From Sphingomonas echinoides ATCC 14820 (GTDB lineage Bacteria > Pseudomonadota > Alphaproteobacteria > Sphingomonadales > Sphingomonadaceae), in NCBI RefSeq assembly GCF_000241465.1, contig NZ_JH584235.1, forward strand, positions 1,379,792 to 1,443,791: a stretch of DNA of 64,000 nt, read 5' to 3'. A program made the position numbers and the translations under genes. Shown one piece after another: positions 27,291-36,077 of the stretch. Each line of letters opens with the position of its first letter. Position 1 is the stretch's first letter. The notes beneath the pieces are model-generated. The model saw nothing but the letters and a program-made list of their open reading frames with translations, had not been told where the DNA came from and searched no databases.

Positions 27291-30167
27291 ATGATGAAAA
27301 CGAAGTTGTTCACGAGCGTGGCGTGTGCCGCGCTGCTGATTCCGGGCGCGGCCTATGCCCAGTCGACCGGGTCAGTGGACTTCGAAAAAGGTACTGCGGA
27401 CATCGTCGTCACTGCGCGTGCCAGCAAGGGCATTGACGGTATCCAGTCGCCCAACACCACCAAGGCCAAGGGCGTCCTGACTCAGGAATTCATCGCCAAG
27501 CAGACCCCTGGCAACTCAATCCTCGATACGATCAACAACCTGCCGGGCGTCAGCTTCCAGAATAACGATCCGTTCGGTTCGGCTGGCGGCACGCTCACCA
27601 TCCGTGGTTTCGACTCGTCGCGCATCTCGCTGACCTTTGACGGTATCCCGCTGAACGACACGGGCAACTATGCGCTATATTCGAACCAGCAGCTTGACCC
27701 CGAGCTGATCGATCAGGTCAACGTCAACTATGGCTCGACCGACGTCGACAGCCCCTCGGCATCGGCTTCCGGTTCGACCGTCAACTATCGCACGGTCAAC
27801 CCCACCGACGATTTCGGCGCGCGCCTCGAAGGCTCGTACGGCGAGTATAACTTCTTCCGTATCTTCGGCAAAGTCGACACCGGCGTGTTCACGCCCTTCG
27901 GTACCAAGGCTTGGTTCTCGGCCAGCCACGCTGAGAACAACGTCGTTTTCAACAACTTCGGCAAGATCGACAAGCAGCAGTATAACGGCAAGATCTATCA
28001 GCCGATCGGCAGCAATGGCGATTTCATCTCGGTCTCGGGCAACTACAACGAAAACCGCAACAATTTCTTCGGGTCTGCCCCGCTGCGCTATGACAACAAC
28101 GTCCTCTCGCAGATCACCAAGCCGAACGCTGGTGCGCCGGTAGCCGGCACCGCGACCGATCCGACCATTTCGACGTTGAACCCATTCCTGGTGGTTGGCG
28201 CGGGTCGCACCGCCGGTACCAACGGCGCAATCAACCGCTTCCCGCTGGGTCGTGGCGAACTGCCCTATTCGATCGCGCGCTGCCAGATCGCTCCCGGCAC
28301 CGCCGGTGTCGCAGACTCTCCTGCAAACGTGGTCGCGCCGGGCGCTTCCAACAGCGGCATCGCTTGCGGCACCAGCTTCGACGAGCGGTACAACCCGTCG
28401 AACACCGGCAGCATCCGTATCAACTCGCGCTTCACGTTCGCCCCAGGGCTCGTCCTGACCGTCGATCCGAGCTATCAATACACCAAGGCCAATGGCGGCG
28501 GCACGGTGGTTGCCCGCGAGGGCACGCGCGACATCAACCCTGCAGGTCCGACCCCGGCGTCACCGGCCAACACGGCCACCCCGACGCAGTGCGTCACCGC
28601 ACCGACGACCGCTGGCTATAATTGCGTGCCCGGCTATTTCGGTGGCTTCCCTTACATCGGCAAGGACCTGAACGGCGACGGCGATCTGCTTGATACCGTC
28701 AACGTCTTGGCACCCAGCCAGACCCAGACGCGCCGCTACGGCGTGATCGCTTCGCTGCGCTACGACATTACCCCCGAGCATACGATCCGCGTCGGCTACA
28801 CGCTCGATTACGGTCGTCATCGCCAGACCGGCGAAATCGGGTATCTCCAGCAGAACGGCGCGCCGTTCGACGTGTTCCCTGTGAACAACCCGATCCTGGG
28901 CTCCAACGGCTATCCGCTTGAAAAGCGCGACCGTCTCTCGCTGGCGATCTTGAACCAGGGCTCGGCCGAATATCGTGGTGAGTTCTTCGACAAGAAGCTG
29001 GTCATCGACCTTGGCGTGACCGCAAAGTTCTTCAAGCGCGATCTCACCAACTACTGCTTCACCAGCAGCTCTGGCGGTTTCGTGGAATGCTTCGGACGCG
29101 ACGCGGCGCTCCAGGCGGCTCTGGCAGGCTACAACCCCTACAGCTACACCCCCGCGAGTGGTACGACGCCAGCTAGCGTCACCGGTTGGGCAGCCCCGCA
29201 ACACCGCGTTTATAACTACAGCCGCGTGCTGCCGAGCGCCGGGTTTACCTACAAATTCGATCCCGCCTTCTCGATCTATGCCAACTACTCGAAGGGCATC
29301 CAGGTCCCCGGCACAGACAACCTCTACAACGCGTTCTACTTCCCCCAAAGCGCGCCCCAGGCTAATCCAACCCCGGAAACGACCGATAACTTCGACGCCG
29401 GTCTTCGTTACACCAGCAGCACGCTTCAGGCGCAGGTTGGGCCGTGGTACACGCGCTTCACCAACCGTCTGGCGGGTGCGTACGACCCCGACACGCAGAC
29501 GACCTTCTACCGCAACCTTGGGCGGGTGGATAAATATGGTGTTGATGGCAGCGTCACCTATCGCCCGATCCGCGAAGTCACGCTCTATGCATATGGTTCG
29601 TACCTGAAGTCGGAAATCAAGAACAACGTTGCGCTCGGTACCTGCGCGAACACCCAGACAATCAACTGCACCAGCGTCGGTCAGCAGATCTATGCACTGA
29701 CCGCCGGCAAGCGCGAATCGGGTGCGCCGGTCTACACCTTTGGTGGCCGCATTCAGGGCGACTTCGGTCCGCTTGAAATCGGTCTGCAAGCAAAGCGTAC
29801 CGGTCCGCGTTACTATAACGACCAGAACTTGCCGAACCTGCAGTGCACGGCTTCGCTGGTGAACCAGATCTGCCCGACGCTGGCAAACACCAGCACGACG
29901 ACAGCTTTCACCGGCACCCGCGGCTTCGAATATCAGGTCGCCCCGTCCAAGAGCCCGGCATACACGCAGGTCGACATCGACGTGCGCCTGGCGATGGGTT
30001 GGGCTGGTCTGAACGACAAGACCTACCTGCAGCTCAACGTCCAGAACGTGTTCAACGCCTTCTACGTTGGCGGCTTCTCGGGCGGTTCGACCTCGACCTA
30101 CAACGTACCCTTCGTCCAGATCGGCAGCCCGCGCGCTGTTGTCGGAACGCTCAACGTAGCGTTCTGA
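27291..30167 (+). CDS. TonB-dependent outer membrane receptor
   Basis: A protein of 958 aa. ATG 27291 is chosen over 27174 because AGGGGA precedes it and it opens a signal peptide (cleavage at A-Y-A-Q). A TonB-box-like D-I-V-V-T-A-R lies near residue 35. The plug domain (about 50-165) has L-P-G-V-S-F-Q and T-I-R-G-F-D-S-S-R. A large 22-strand barrel follows and ends in aromatic Phe (L-N-V-A-F), the BAM signal. The ligand is not predictable; siderophore, sugar or other large-substrate uptake is possible. A perfect bidirectional terminator follows. Confidence 0.92.
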   Translation: MMKTKLFTSVACAALLIPGAAYAQSTGSVDFEKGTADIVVTARASKGIDGIQSPNTTKAKGVLTQEFIAKQTPGNSILDTINNLPGVSFQNNDPFGSAGGTLTIRGFDSSRISLTFDGIPLNDTGNYALYSNQQLDPELIDQVNVNYGSTDVDSPSASASGSTVNYRTVNPTDDFGARLEGSYGEYNFFRIFGKVDTGVFTPFGTKAWFSASHAENNVVFNNFGKIDKQQYNGKIYQPIGSNGDFISVSGNYNENRNNFFGSAPLRYDNNVLSQITKPNAGAPVAGTATDPTISTLNPFLVVGAGRTAGTNGAINRFPLGRGELPYSIARCQIAPGTAGVADSPANVVAPGASNSGIACGTSFDERYNPSNTGSIRINSRFTFAPGLVLTVDPSYQYTKANGGGTVVAREGTRDINPAGPTPASPANTATPTQCVTAPTTAGYNCVPGYFGGFPYIGKDLNGDGDLLDTVNVLAPSQTQTRRYGVIASLRYDITPEHTIRVGYTLDYGRHRQTGEIGYLQQNGAPFDVFPVNNPILGSNGYPLEKRDRLSLAILNQGSAEYRGEFFDKKLVIDLGVTAKFFKRDLTNYCFTSSSGGFVECFGRDAALQAALAGYNPYSYTPASGTTPASVTGWAAPQHRVYNYSRVLPSAGFTYKFDPAFSIYANYSKGIQVPGTDNLYNAFYFPQSAPQANPTPETTDNFDAGLRYTSSTLQAQVGPWYTRFTNRLAGAYDPDTQTTFYRNLGRVDKYGVDGSVTYRPIREVTLYAYGSYLKSEIKNNVALGTCANTQTINCTSVGQQIYALTAGKRESGAPVYTFGGRIQGDFGPLEIGLQAKRTGPRYYNDQNLPNLQCTASLVNQICPTLANTSTTTAFTGTRGFEYQVAPSKSPAYTQVDIDVRLAMGWAGLNDKTYLQLNVQNVFNAFYVGGFSGGSTSTYNVPFVQIGSPRAVVGTLNVAF

Positions 30168-30184
30168 TCTGGCTCGATTGGTCT

Positions 30185-30226
30185 AAAAAATTGGCCGCCG
30201 TCCCCTGGGACGGCGGCCAATTTTTT
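30185..30226. terminator. Bidirectional Rho-independent terminator, 20-bp perfect stem
   Basis: Positions 30185-30204 and 30207-30226 are exact reverse complements around a two-base centre. The arms carry an A-run outside and a GC-rich core, so both strands read hairpin plus TTTTTT. It sits between the convergent TonB receptor and HD-domain genes and should stop transcription from both. Confidence 0.95.
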
Positions 30227-30253
30227 AACTCTGCGGCCCGTCCGGCGTGAACG

Positions 30254-30850
30254 TCAGCTCGCCCCTGCTTCCGCCACCTTCGCATAAATCGAAGTGATCG
30301 GCCGCGCGAACACCCGGCCCACCATCGGCTCGAAGAAGGCCAGCGGCGCGCTGTCGTAATTCGGATCGAACGCGGCCTGGTCGTATTTCTCGCAAAACTC
30401 GGCGCAGGCCTCGAAATGCGGATGGCCGCGGTACGATTCGCGCATGTCGCGGTCGCCGCCGATGTAATGGAAGAAATAATAGCCCTGGAACACGCCGTGC
30501 GTGTTGGCGATCCAGTGCAGTTGGTCCGACACGAACGGACGCAACATCGCCGCGCCGATCTCGGGATGATTGAAGGTCCCCAGCGTGTCGCCAATGTCGT
30601 GCAACAGCGCCATCACCACATAGGCTTCATCGCGACCATCACGGTGCGCGCGCGTTGCGGTCTGCAGCGAATGTTCGAGCCGATCGACCGGGAAGCCACC
30701 ATAATCGCCGTCCAGCAACTGCAAATGCGTCAGCACCCGTGCAGGCAAGCCCTTGGCGAAATCGGCGAAATGGCCGGAGATGATGGTCCAGTCGGCCTGG
30801 GTGCCATGCTCCATCGCGCTGAAGCGCGCGCGGTCGGGCTGATGGTTCAT
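30254..30850 (-). CDS. HD-domain protein related to PhnZ-type diiron oxygenases
   Basis: A protein of 198 aa from ATG 30850, with GAGGAGAGAG upstream. Metal-binding HD residues are visible: L-E-H-S-L-Q, then L-L-H-D-I-G-D, F-N-H-P-E, the W-I-A-N-T-H-G block, and a late Asp in A-F-D-P-N-Y-D. This pattern matches the PhnZ/COG4341 branch, where PhnZ cleaves hydroxy-phosphonates oxidatively with a mixed-valence diiron centre; other members are uncharacterised. The loop before the first His reads Y-G-G-F-P-V rather than the Y-G-E I recall in PhnZ, so the substrate may differ. No phosphonate genes are nearby. Confidence 0.78.
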   Translation of the reverse strand: MNHQPDRARFSAMEHGTQADWTIISGHFADFAKGLPARVLTHLQLLDGDYGGFPVDRLEHSLQTATRAHRDGRDEAYVVMALLHDIGDTLGTFNHPEIGAAMLRPFVSDQLHWIANTHGVFQGYYFFHYIGGDRDMRESYRGHPHFEACAEFCEKYDQAAFDPNYDSAPLAFFEPMVGRVFARPITSIYAKVAEAGAS

Positions 30851-30968
30851 GCGGCTCTCTCCTCTCGTCTTCCTCCCCTTGTGATGAAGCGGGAGGGCCC
30901 GCGTTATCGCGGTGGCACGGACGATAGCGTACTTTGCGCATCGCTCCCAGCCGGGCTAAGACGGCCGC

Positions 30969-32093
30969 ATGTCGCTTCCCCCCCAACCCGCGATCCTGTC
31001 GCGGCCGTTCTTCGAAGACAAGAACCGCGCCTTCTGGACGCTGCAGGCGGCCGGGTGGACCGGCTATCTGATCCTGCGCAGCGTTTCGAGCATTTCCAAC
31101 GCCAGCGATATGACCAGCATGGTGCCGGTCGTGATCGAATCGATCGTGGGCTACAGCATCACGCTCTTGCTCTCGACGCTGTATCATTATTACCGCCGCC
31201 AGCCGCGTTTCGCGATGGCGATCCTGACGGTGCTGACACTCGCCGCCGCGACGTTGGTCTATGCGGTGCTCGACGCCTTTTCGTTTTCCTTCATCAACGC
31301 GCGCAATCCGGGGCTCAACATCGGGCTGGTATTGGGCACGATCTTCCTCAACTTCACCGTGCTCGCCGGGTGGACCGCGCTCTATTTCGGCATCAATTTC
31401 TATCTGATCGTCGAGGATCAGATCGACCAGCTCGCAGCGCTTGAGAACACCGCCTCGTCCGCCCAGTTGGCGATGCTGCGCTATCAGCTCAACCCGCATT
31501 TCCTGTTCAACACGCTCAACTCCATCTCGACGCTGGTGCTGCTGAAAGAGACCGAGCGCGCCAATGCGATGCTCGGGCGGCTGTCCTCCTTCCTGCGCTA
31601 TACGCTCGCCAACGAGCCCACCGCCAACGTGACGGTGGTGCAGGAGTTCGAGACGCTGAAACTCTATCTCGAAATCGAGAAGATGCGCTTCGAGGACCGG
31701 CTGCGCCCGAGCTTCGAGCTCGACCCGCGCGTCGCCAAGGCGCGGCTGCCCTCGCTGCTGCTGCAACCCCTGGTCGAGAACGCAATCAAATATGCGGTGA
31801 CGCCGCAGGAAGACGGGGCCGAAATCGCGGTGACCGCGCGGCTTGCCGGAGATCGGGTGCAGATCGTCGTATCCGACACCGGCCCCGGCTTGAACGAAAG
31901 CCGCGGACGGCCGAGCGTTTCTACGAGCCAGCCCCTTTCAACCGGGGTCGGGCTTGCCAATATCAGGGAGAGACTGGCCCAGGCTTATGGGCCGGACCAT
32001 AGATTCGAGACACGATCGATCCCGGGGGGCGGTTTCGGGGTCGAGATCGAAATCCCGTTCCAGCTCGAGGAACCGAAGAAAGAGGCCGCATGA
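30969..32093 (+). CDS. LytS/YehU-type sensor histidine kinase
   Basis: A protein of 374 aa. Four membrane helices lie in residues about 25-148, then a His_kinase (PF06580) domain with phospho-acceptor His177 in L-N-P-H-F-L-F-N-T-L-N, and a HATPase domain (L-V-E-N-A-I-K-Y, D-T-G-P-G-L, G-V-G-L-A-N-I-R-E-R-L). It signals to the LytTR regulator, whose ATG overlaps this stop (ATGA). There is no periplasmic sensor domain, so it likely senses a membrane state or a ligand in the membrane. Confidence 0.93.
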   Translation: MSLPPQPAILSRPFFEDKNRAFWTLQAAGWTGYLILRSVSSISNASDMTSMVPVVIESIVGYSITLLLSTLYHYYRRQPRFAMAILTVLTLAAATLVYAVLDAFSFSFINARNPGLNIGLVLGTIFLNFTVLAGWTALYFGINFYLIVEDQIDQLAALENTASSAQLAMLRYQLNPHFLFNTLNSISTLVLLKETERANAMLGRLSSFLRYTLANEPTANVTVVQEFETLKLYLEIEKMRFEDRLRPSFELDPRVAKARLPSLLLQPLVENAIKYAVTPQEDGAEIAVTARLAGDRVQIVVSDTGPGLNESRGRPSVSTSQPLSTGVGLANIRERLAQAYGPDHRFETRSIPGGGFGVEIEIPFQLEEPKKEAA

Positions 32094-32890
32094 CGATCCG
32101 CACCATCCTCGTCGACGACGAAAAACTGGCAACCCAGGGCCTCGCCCTGCGGCTGGCCGCCCATGAAGATGTGGAGATCATCGATACCTGCCAGAATGGC
32201 CGCGAGGCCATCCGCTCGATCAAGACCAACAAACCCGACCTCGTTTTTCTCGACATTCAAATGCCCGGCTTCGACGGCTTCTCGGTCGTCCAGGGCCTGA
32301 TGGAGGTCGAACCCCCGCTGTTCGTGTTCGTAACCGCTTATTCCGACCATGCGCTGAAAGCGTTCGAAACCGACGCGGTGGATTATCTGATGAAGCCAGT
32401 CGAAGAGAGCCGCCTGGCCGACACGCTCGACCGCGTGCGCCAGCGCCTGACCGAAAAGCGCGGAATCGAGGAGGTCGACCGGCTGAAGGAAGTGATCGCC
32501 GAGATCGCACCGGATTCGGTTGAGACACTCACCGATGGGGGCGAGCAGGTCTCGTCCAACCGTTTCGAAAAGCTCATCAACATCAAGGATCGCGGGCAGA
32601 TCTTTCGCGTCGATGTCGACACGATCGAACTGATCGAGGCGGCCGGCGATTATATGGTGATCAAGACCGGCGACAATTCGCTGGTGCTGCGCGAGACGAT
32701 GAAGGATCTCGAACGCCGCCTCGACCCGCGCCGCTTCCAGCGCGTCCATCGCTCGACCATCGTCAACCTCGACCTGGTCAAGGAAGTGAAGCCGCACACC
32801 AATGGCGAATGCTTCCTGGTGCTGCAGTCGAACGCGCAAGTGAAAGTCTCGCGCAGCTATCGCGACGTGGTCGCGCGCTTCGTCCACTAA
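32090..32890 (+). CDS. LytTR-family response regulator
   Basis: A protein of 266 aa. The receiver has Asp9-Asp10, phospho-acceptor Asp55 in F-L-D-I-Q-M-P-G, and Lys in Y-L-M-K-P-V. A C-terminal LytTR DNA-binding domain (about 165-264) carries F-Q-R-V-H-R-S-T-I-V-N-L. It overlaps the kinase gene by four bases, so the pair is one translational unit. Targets are unknown; LytTR regulators bind paired direct repeats. Confidence 0.93.
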   Translation: MTIRTILVDDEKLATQGLALRLAAHEDVEIIDTCQNGREAIRSIKTNKPDLVFLDIQMPGFDGFSVVQGLMEVEPPLFVFVTAYSDHALKAFETDAVDYLMKPVEESRLADTLDRVRQRLTEKRGIEEVDRLKEVIAEIAPDSVETLTDGGEQVSSNRFEKLINIKDRGQIFRVDVDTIELIEAAGDYMVIKTGDNSLVLRETMKDLERRLDPRRFQRVHRSTIVNLDLVKEVKPHTNGECFLVLQSNAQVKVSRSYRDVVARFVH

Positions 32891-32899
32891 ACCCAAACA

Positions 32900-32996
32900 C
32901 CGTCACCCCGGGCTTGTCCCGGGGTCCACCCCTGCCAACAACAATCGCGCGCAGAACACGCGCACGGTGGATGCCGGGACAAGCCCGGCATGACGG
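32900..32996. repeat. Imperfect inverted repeat, 30-bp arms
   Basis: Arms 32900-32929 and 32967-32996 pair with four mismatches (CCCC/GGGG replaced by TG.. steps) around a 37-bp spacer; the core GGGCTTGTCCC/GGGACAAGCCC is exact. It resembles the element at 23386-23487 and lies between the convergent LytTR and DUF3297 genes. Confidence 0.75.
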
Positions 32997-33006
32997 TTAT
33001 TTTGCG

Positions 33007-33282
33007 TTACGCGTCGCTCGCTTCGTCCGTGCCCTCGGCCGGCCGCTCGAACCACGCCTCGACCTCACCCGACAGCTTCAGCGTCAGCGGCTGGCCGTGG
33101 CGGTCGACCTTCTTGCCCAGGGCAACGCGGATCCAGCCTTCGGAGCGGCTATATTCCTCGACATCGTGACGCTGCGCGCCCTTGAAGCGGATGCCGATGC
33201 CGCGCGACAGCGCCGCCTCGTCATAATGCGGGCTGCGCGGGTTGGAGGACAGGCGGTCGGGGGGAAGATCGGTATCGGTCAT
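33007..33282 (-). CDS. DUF3297 family protein
   Basis: A protein of 91 aa that matches DUF3297 throughout: D-R-L-S-S-N-P-R-S-P-H-Y near the N terminus, G-I-G-I-R-F-K-G, E-E-Y-S-R-S-E-G-W-I-R-V and L-T-L-K-L-S-G-E-V-E. This is a short, soluble, conserved proteobacterial family with no known biochemical function. Confidence 0.88.
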   Translation of the reverse strand: MTDTDLPPDRLSSNPRSPHYDEAALSRGIGIRFKGAQRHDVEEYSRSEGWIRVALGKKVDRHGQPLTLKLSGEVEAWFERPAEGTDEASDA

Positions 33283-33375
33283 AATCCCGGCTCATGGCGC
33301 AAAATCCGCGTCCACGCCAGATACGAAAACGGCGCGGAACCGAAGTTCCGCGCCGTCTCGATCGTCCCGCAGCGA

Positions 33376-33789
33376 TCAATCGCAGACGCGGACGCGGACC
33401 CAATCGTCATAATAACGGTCATAACGCCGCTCGACCCAGCACCGATCATAGCCGCGGCTGTAACGATAAGCGTAATAGCCATCATTGGGATAGTAGCCGT
33501 GGCTGCGATAGTAACGGTCGTCATAATAAGCGTCATAGCCACGATCGCGGTAATAGGCGTCGCGATAGCGGTCGTTATTGTGCGACGCGATCGCCGCGCC
33601 GACCGCCAGACCGGCAATGCCCGCCACGATCGCGGTGCCGGTGCCGTCATTATGGCCGTAATAGCGATGGCCCCAGCCACCGCCGTGCCAGCCACCACCC
33701 CAGCGCTGCGCCTCCGCCGGAGCCGCCGCCGTCAACGCGGTCGCGCCGAGCGCCGCCGCGAGACCGATCTTCTTCAACAGGCTGTTCAT
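33376..33789 (-). CDS. Secreted Tyr/Asp/Arg-rich low-complexity protein
   Basis: A protein of 137 aa. ATG 33789 is chosen over 33831 because it opens a signal peptide (cleavage at A-E-A-Q) and has GAGGAG upstream. The mature part has a Gly/Trp/His-rich start, a short hydrophobic Gly-zipper-like stretch (I-V-A-G-I-A-G-L-A-V-G-A-A-I-A) and then a tail dominated by Tyr, Asp and Arg, ending W-V-R-V-R-V-C-D. Two Cys could form a disulfide. Related sphingomonad proteins are of unknown function, probably periplasmic or outer-membrane associated. Confidence 0.75.
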   Translation of the reverse strand: MNSLLKKIGLAAALGATALTAAAPAEAQRWGGGWHGGGWGHRYYGHNDGTGTAIVAGIAGLAVGAAIASHNNDRYRDAYYRDRGYDAYYDDRYYRSHGYYPNDGYYAYRYSRGYDRCWVERRYDRYYDDWVRVRVCD

Positions 33790-33931
33790 CTCGAATCTCC
33801 TCACTCCAGCAGCCCTGCATGCATCGCCCAATAACGCATTGGTGGACTAGCTTGTTGCAACCCATAAGCGAGTCGCCCTGAATATGGGCGGAATGGCGTG
33901 TTTACCCGGTGTTCAGCGAAGGAATATGGCA

Positions 33932-34333
33932 ATGGCGCATTGGCTGCTCAAGTCCGAACCCGAGAGTTACAGCTGGCAGGATCTGCTGGCCGAAGGCAGC
34001 ACCGAATGGACCGGCGTGCGCAACGCCGCTGCCGCTTCGCACCTGAAGGCAATGCAAGTCGGCGACCGCGCCTTTTTCTACCATAGCGGCGGCCCCAAGG
34101 CGATTGTCGGCACGGTCGAGATTACGCGCACCGCCCAGCCCGATGGCGACGATCCGCGCTGGGTGTCGGTCGCGGTCAAGCCGCTCGCCACTTTGCCACG
34201 GCCCGTCCCGCTGGCGACGATCAAGGCGACGCCGGGGCTTGCCGATCTGGCGATGCTGCGCCAGTCGCGGCTGTCGGTGTCGCCGGTGCGCGATGCAGAA
34301 TGGGCGACGCTGCTGGCGCTGGGTGAAGGGTAA
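33932..34333 (+). CDS. EVE domain protein
   Basis: A protein of 133 aa. Of two close ATGs (33926 and 33932) the second is preferred because AAGGA lies eight bases before it; the first is only two bases away. EVE motifs are clear: W-L-L-K-S-E-P-E-S-Y-S-W, W-T-G-V-R-N-A-A-A and F-F-Y-H-S-G. EVE domains are PUA-like folds that bind modified bases in DNA or RNA; the bacterial stand-alone form (thymocyte nuclear protein 1-like) has no established substrate. The cyclophilin gene follows after seven bases. Confidence 0.93.
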   Translation: MAHWLLKSEPESYSWQDLLAEGSTEWTGVRNAAAASHLKAMQVGDRAFFYHSGGPKAIVGTVEITRTAQPDGDDPRWVSVAVKPLATLPRPVPLATIKATPGLADLAMLRQSRLSVSPVRDAEWATLLALGEG

Positions 34334-34340
34334 GGGTTTG

Positions 34341-35009
34341 ATGCGGGTTCGCGCGTTGCTGTTGATCGGGGCGTTTGCGCTCGCCACCGCCGCAAAGGCT
34401 CCCCCAGCCCCAACGCCTGCCCGTGAACCGGCGACCGTGCGCGTGCGGCTGGTGACGGGCGCAGGGCCGATCGTGATCGCACTCGACGCCCGCCACGCCC
34501 CGGCGACGGTCGCCAATTTCCTCGCCTATGTCGATGATGGCCGGTTCGAGGGCACCAGTTTCTACCGCGCGACGCGCCGCAAGACCGCGCCCAAGACCGG
34601 CTTCGTGCAAGGCGGCATCGGCACCGATGCGCACCGCATGCTCGGGCTGGTGCCGCTTGAGCCGACCAGCCAGACCGGGATCAAGCATCTCGACGGCGTG
34701 CTGTCGATGGCGCGCTATGACCGCACCGATTCGGCGACCGGCAATTTCTCGATCATGGTCGGCCCCAACCCTTCGCTCGACGCGCGACCCGGTTTTGTCG
34801 GCTATGCCGCCTTCGGGCGGGTGATTGCGGGGATGGACGTGGTCAAACGGATGCTGGCCGAGCCGACCTCTCCCGGCGGCGAGGGAGCGTTTAAGGGCCA
34901 ATTGATGGTCAAGCCGATCCCGATCCTGCGCGCCGAGCGGCTCGACGGCACGCCCAAGCCAACCGGCGCGCCCAAAGTGTGGCAAATGCTGAGGGGCGTG
35001 AAGCGCTAG
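34341..35009 (+). CDS. Cyclophilin-type peptidyl-prolyl cis-trans isomerase, exported
   Basis: A protein of 222 aa from ATG 34341, with a signal-like N terminus (residues 1-18, then Ala/Pro-rich). The cyclophilin core shows A-P-A-T-V-A-N-F-L-A-Y-V, G-T-S-F-Y-R, F-V-Q-G-G-I-G, a loop with G-V-L-S-M-A-R, and F-S-I-M-V-G-P-N-P-S. It lacks the Trp of eukaryotic cyclosporin-binding forms, as usual for bacterial members. It should assist folding in the periplasm. It is co-transcribed with the EVE gene. Confidence 0.88.
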   Translation: MRVRALLLIGAFALATAAKAPPAPTPAREPATVRVRLVTGAGPIVIALDARHAPATVANFLAYVDDGRFEGTSFYRATRRKTAPKTGFVQGGIGTDAHRMLGLVPLEPTSQTGIKHLDGVLSMARYDRTDSATGNFSIMVGPNPSLDARPGFVGYAAFGRVIAGMDVVKRMLAEPTSPGGEGAFKGQLMVKPIPILRAERLDGTPKPTGAPKVWQMLRGVKR

Positions 35010-35035
35010 AGTCTTATGTTGAGGGAGAATCCACC

Positions 35036-35126
35036 TCCGTTCACCCTGAGCCTGTCGAAGGGCCCCCTCGGCAAGCGATGTGTGCGCGTAAACGGGGGGG
35101 CTTCGACAAGCTCAACCCGAACGGAT
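35036..35126. repeat. Imperfect inverted repeat, about 28-bp arms
   Basis: Arms about 35036-35064 and 35099-35126 pair imperfectly (TCCGTTC...CCTGTCGAAG with CTTCGACAAG...GAACGGA). The CTGAGCCTGTCGAAG-type core is a third intergenic repeat family of this window. It lies after the cyclophilin gene. Confidence 0.7.
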
Positions 35127-35172
35127 TTTGGGCGATCCTGCTGGGGAGGACGTCAGGCTCGCCCCCGCACGC

Positions 35173-35204
35173 AAAAAAGGCGGGGAATGTCGCCATTCCC
35201 CGCC
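35173..35204 (-). terminator. Rho-independent terminator of the outer membrane protein gene
   Basis: On the minus strand an 11-bp perfect stem (35204-35194 with 35189-35179) and four-base loop are followed by TTTTTT (35178-35173), 27 bases after the stop of the barrel gene. Confidence 0.92.
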
Positions 35205-35230
35205 CCTTCCGACACGCTAAGCCGTAAGAC

Positions 35231-35878
35231 TTAGAAGTGCGTGATCAGGCCCATCATCGGGCGGAAGCTGTGGAAATCACCATAGGTGTTCACTTCGGCA
35301 CGGATGCGGACGCCGGCATTGCCGGTGATGCCCTTCAGGCCGATGTCCTTGGGGCCGAACTCAGTGCCGATCCCGTAGGTGATGTCGCCATACTGCTTCT
35401 TTCCGGTATTGCCGGTCGACAGAGCCGAATAATGGTCGAACTCGACCCACTGATAGCCGACCTTGCCGTAGAACATGCCGCTGTCACCAGCGCGCACGCC
35501 GAACCGGCCAGCCGCGCCATATTCCCAGTTGATGTTGCCGGACACGCCCTTGGCAAGATTGCCTTCCGCGCCAACGAACACCGGCCCCAAAGGCACGTTG
35601 ATACCCGCCACGCCCTGCACCAGTGCGCCCGCGAGGCGATAGCCGCGGCGCAGCGAGCCATCGGCGTTCAGCGCCTGCGGAATGCCGTGGTTGCGCTCGT
35701 TATCGAACTGTTCCCAGCCACCCATCACGCCAATGTAAGGCTCGATGCCGAAAGCGCGCGAGCCGTCGGGTGCGGTCGGCGTGGTGTCTGCCGGCGCGGC
35801 CGGTGCGGCGTCCTGCGCGAAAGCGGGAACGCTGACGAAAGCCGCCAGGGCAACGGCGGCGAGTTTGAAAGTACGCAT
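35231..35878 (-). CDS. Outer membrane beta-barrel protein
   Basis: A protein of 215 aa from ATG 35878. The signal peptide spans residues 1-22 (V-P-A-F-A-Q), followed by an Ala/Pro/Thr linker and then alternating strands typical of small opacity-type porins (P-Y-I-G-V-M-G-G-W, G-R-F-G-V-R-A-G, Y-G-K-V-G-Y-Q-W). It ends with the barrel signature Phe (L-I-T-H-F). A strong terminator follows. Its role is structural or adhesive by family; no ligand is suggested. Confidence 0.85.
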   Translation of the reverse strand: MRTFKLAAVALAAFVSVPAFAQDAAPAAPADTTPTAPDGSRAFGIEPYIGVMGGWEQFDNERNHGIPQALNADGSLRRGYRLAGALVQGVAGINVPLGPVFVGAEGNLAKGVSGNINWEYGAAGRFGVRAGDSGMFYGKVGYQWVEFDHYSALSTGNTGKKQYGDITYGIGTEFGPKDIGLKGITGNAGVRIRAEVNTYGDFHSFRPMMGLITHF

Positions 35879-36077
35879 AATAAGGACCTTTGTTCGACTG
35901 TTAGGGGTGCCGACGATCGCGTCGGTGTCCCGCAGCCGACCCAACAAGGGTCACCGCGCTAAGTTGCACTGCAGCAAGGATAAAGTCTCGAACACCCGTT
36001 TCGTCACATATCTGCAACAGTTTCTTGCTGCAGGATGAACGAAACGGGCGCTTTCCAAGCGCGCTTGGTCGGCGCGG

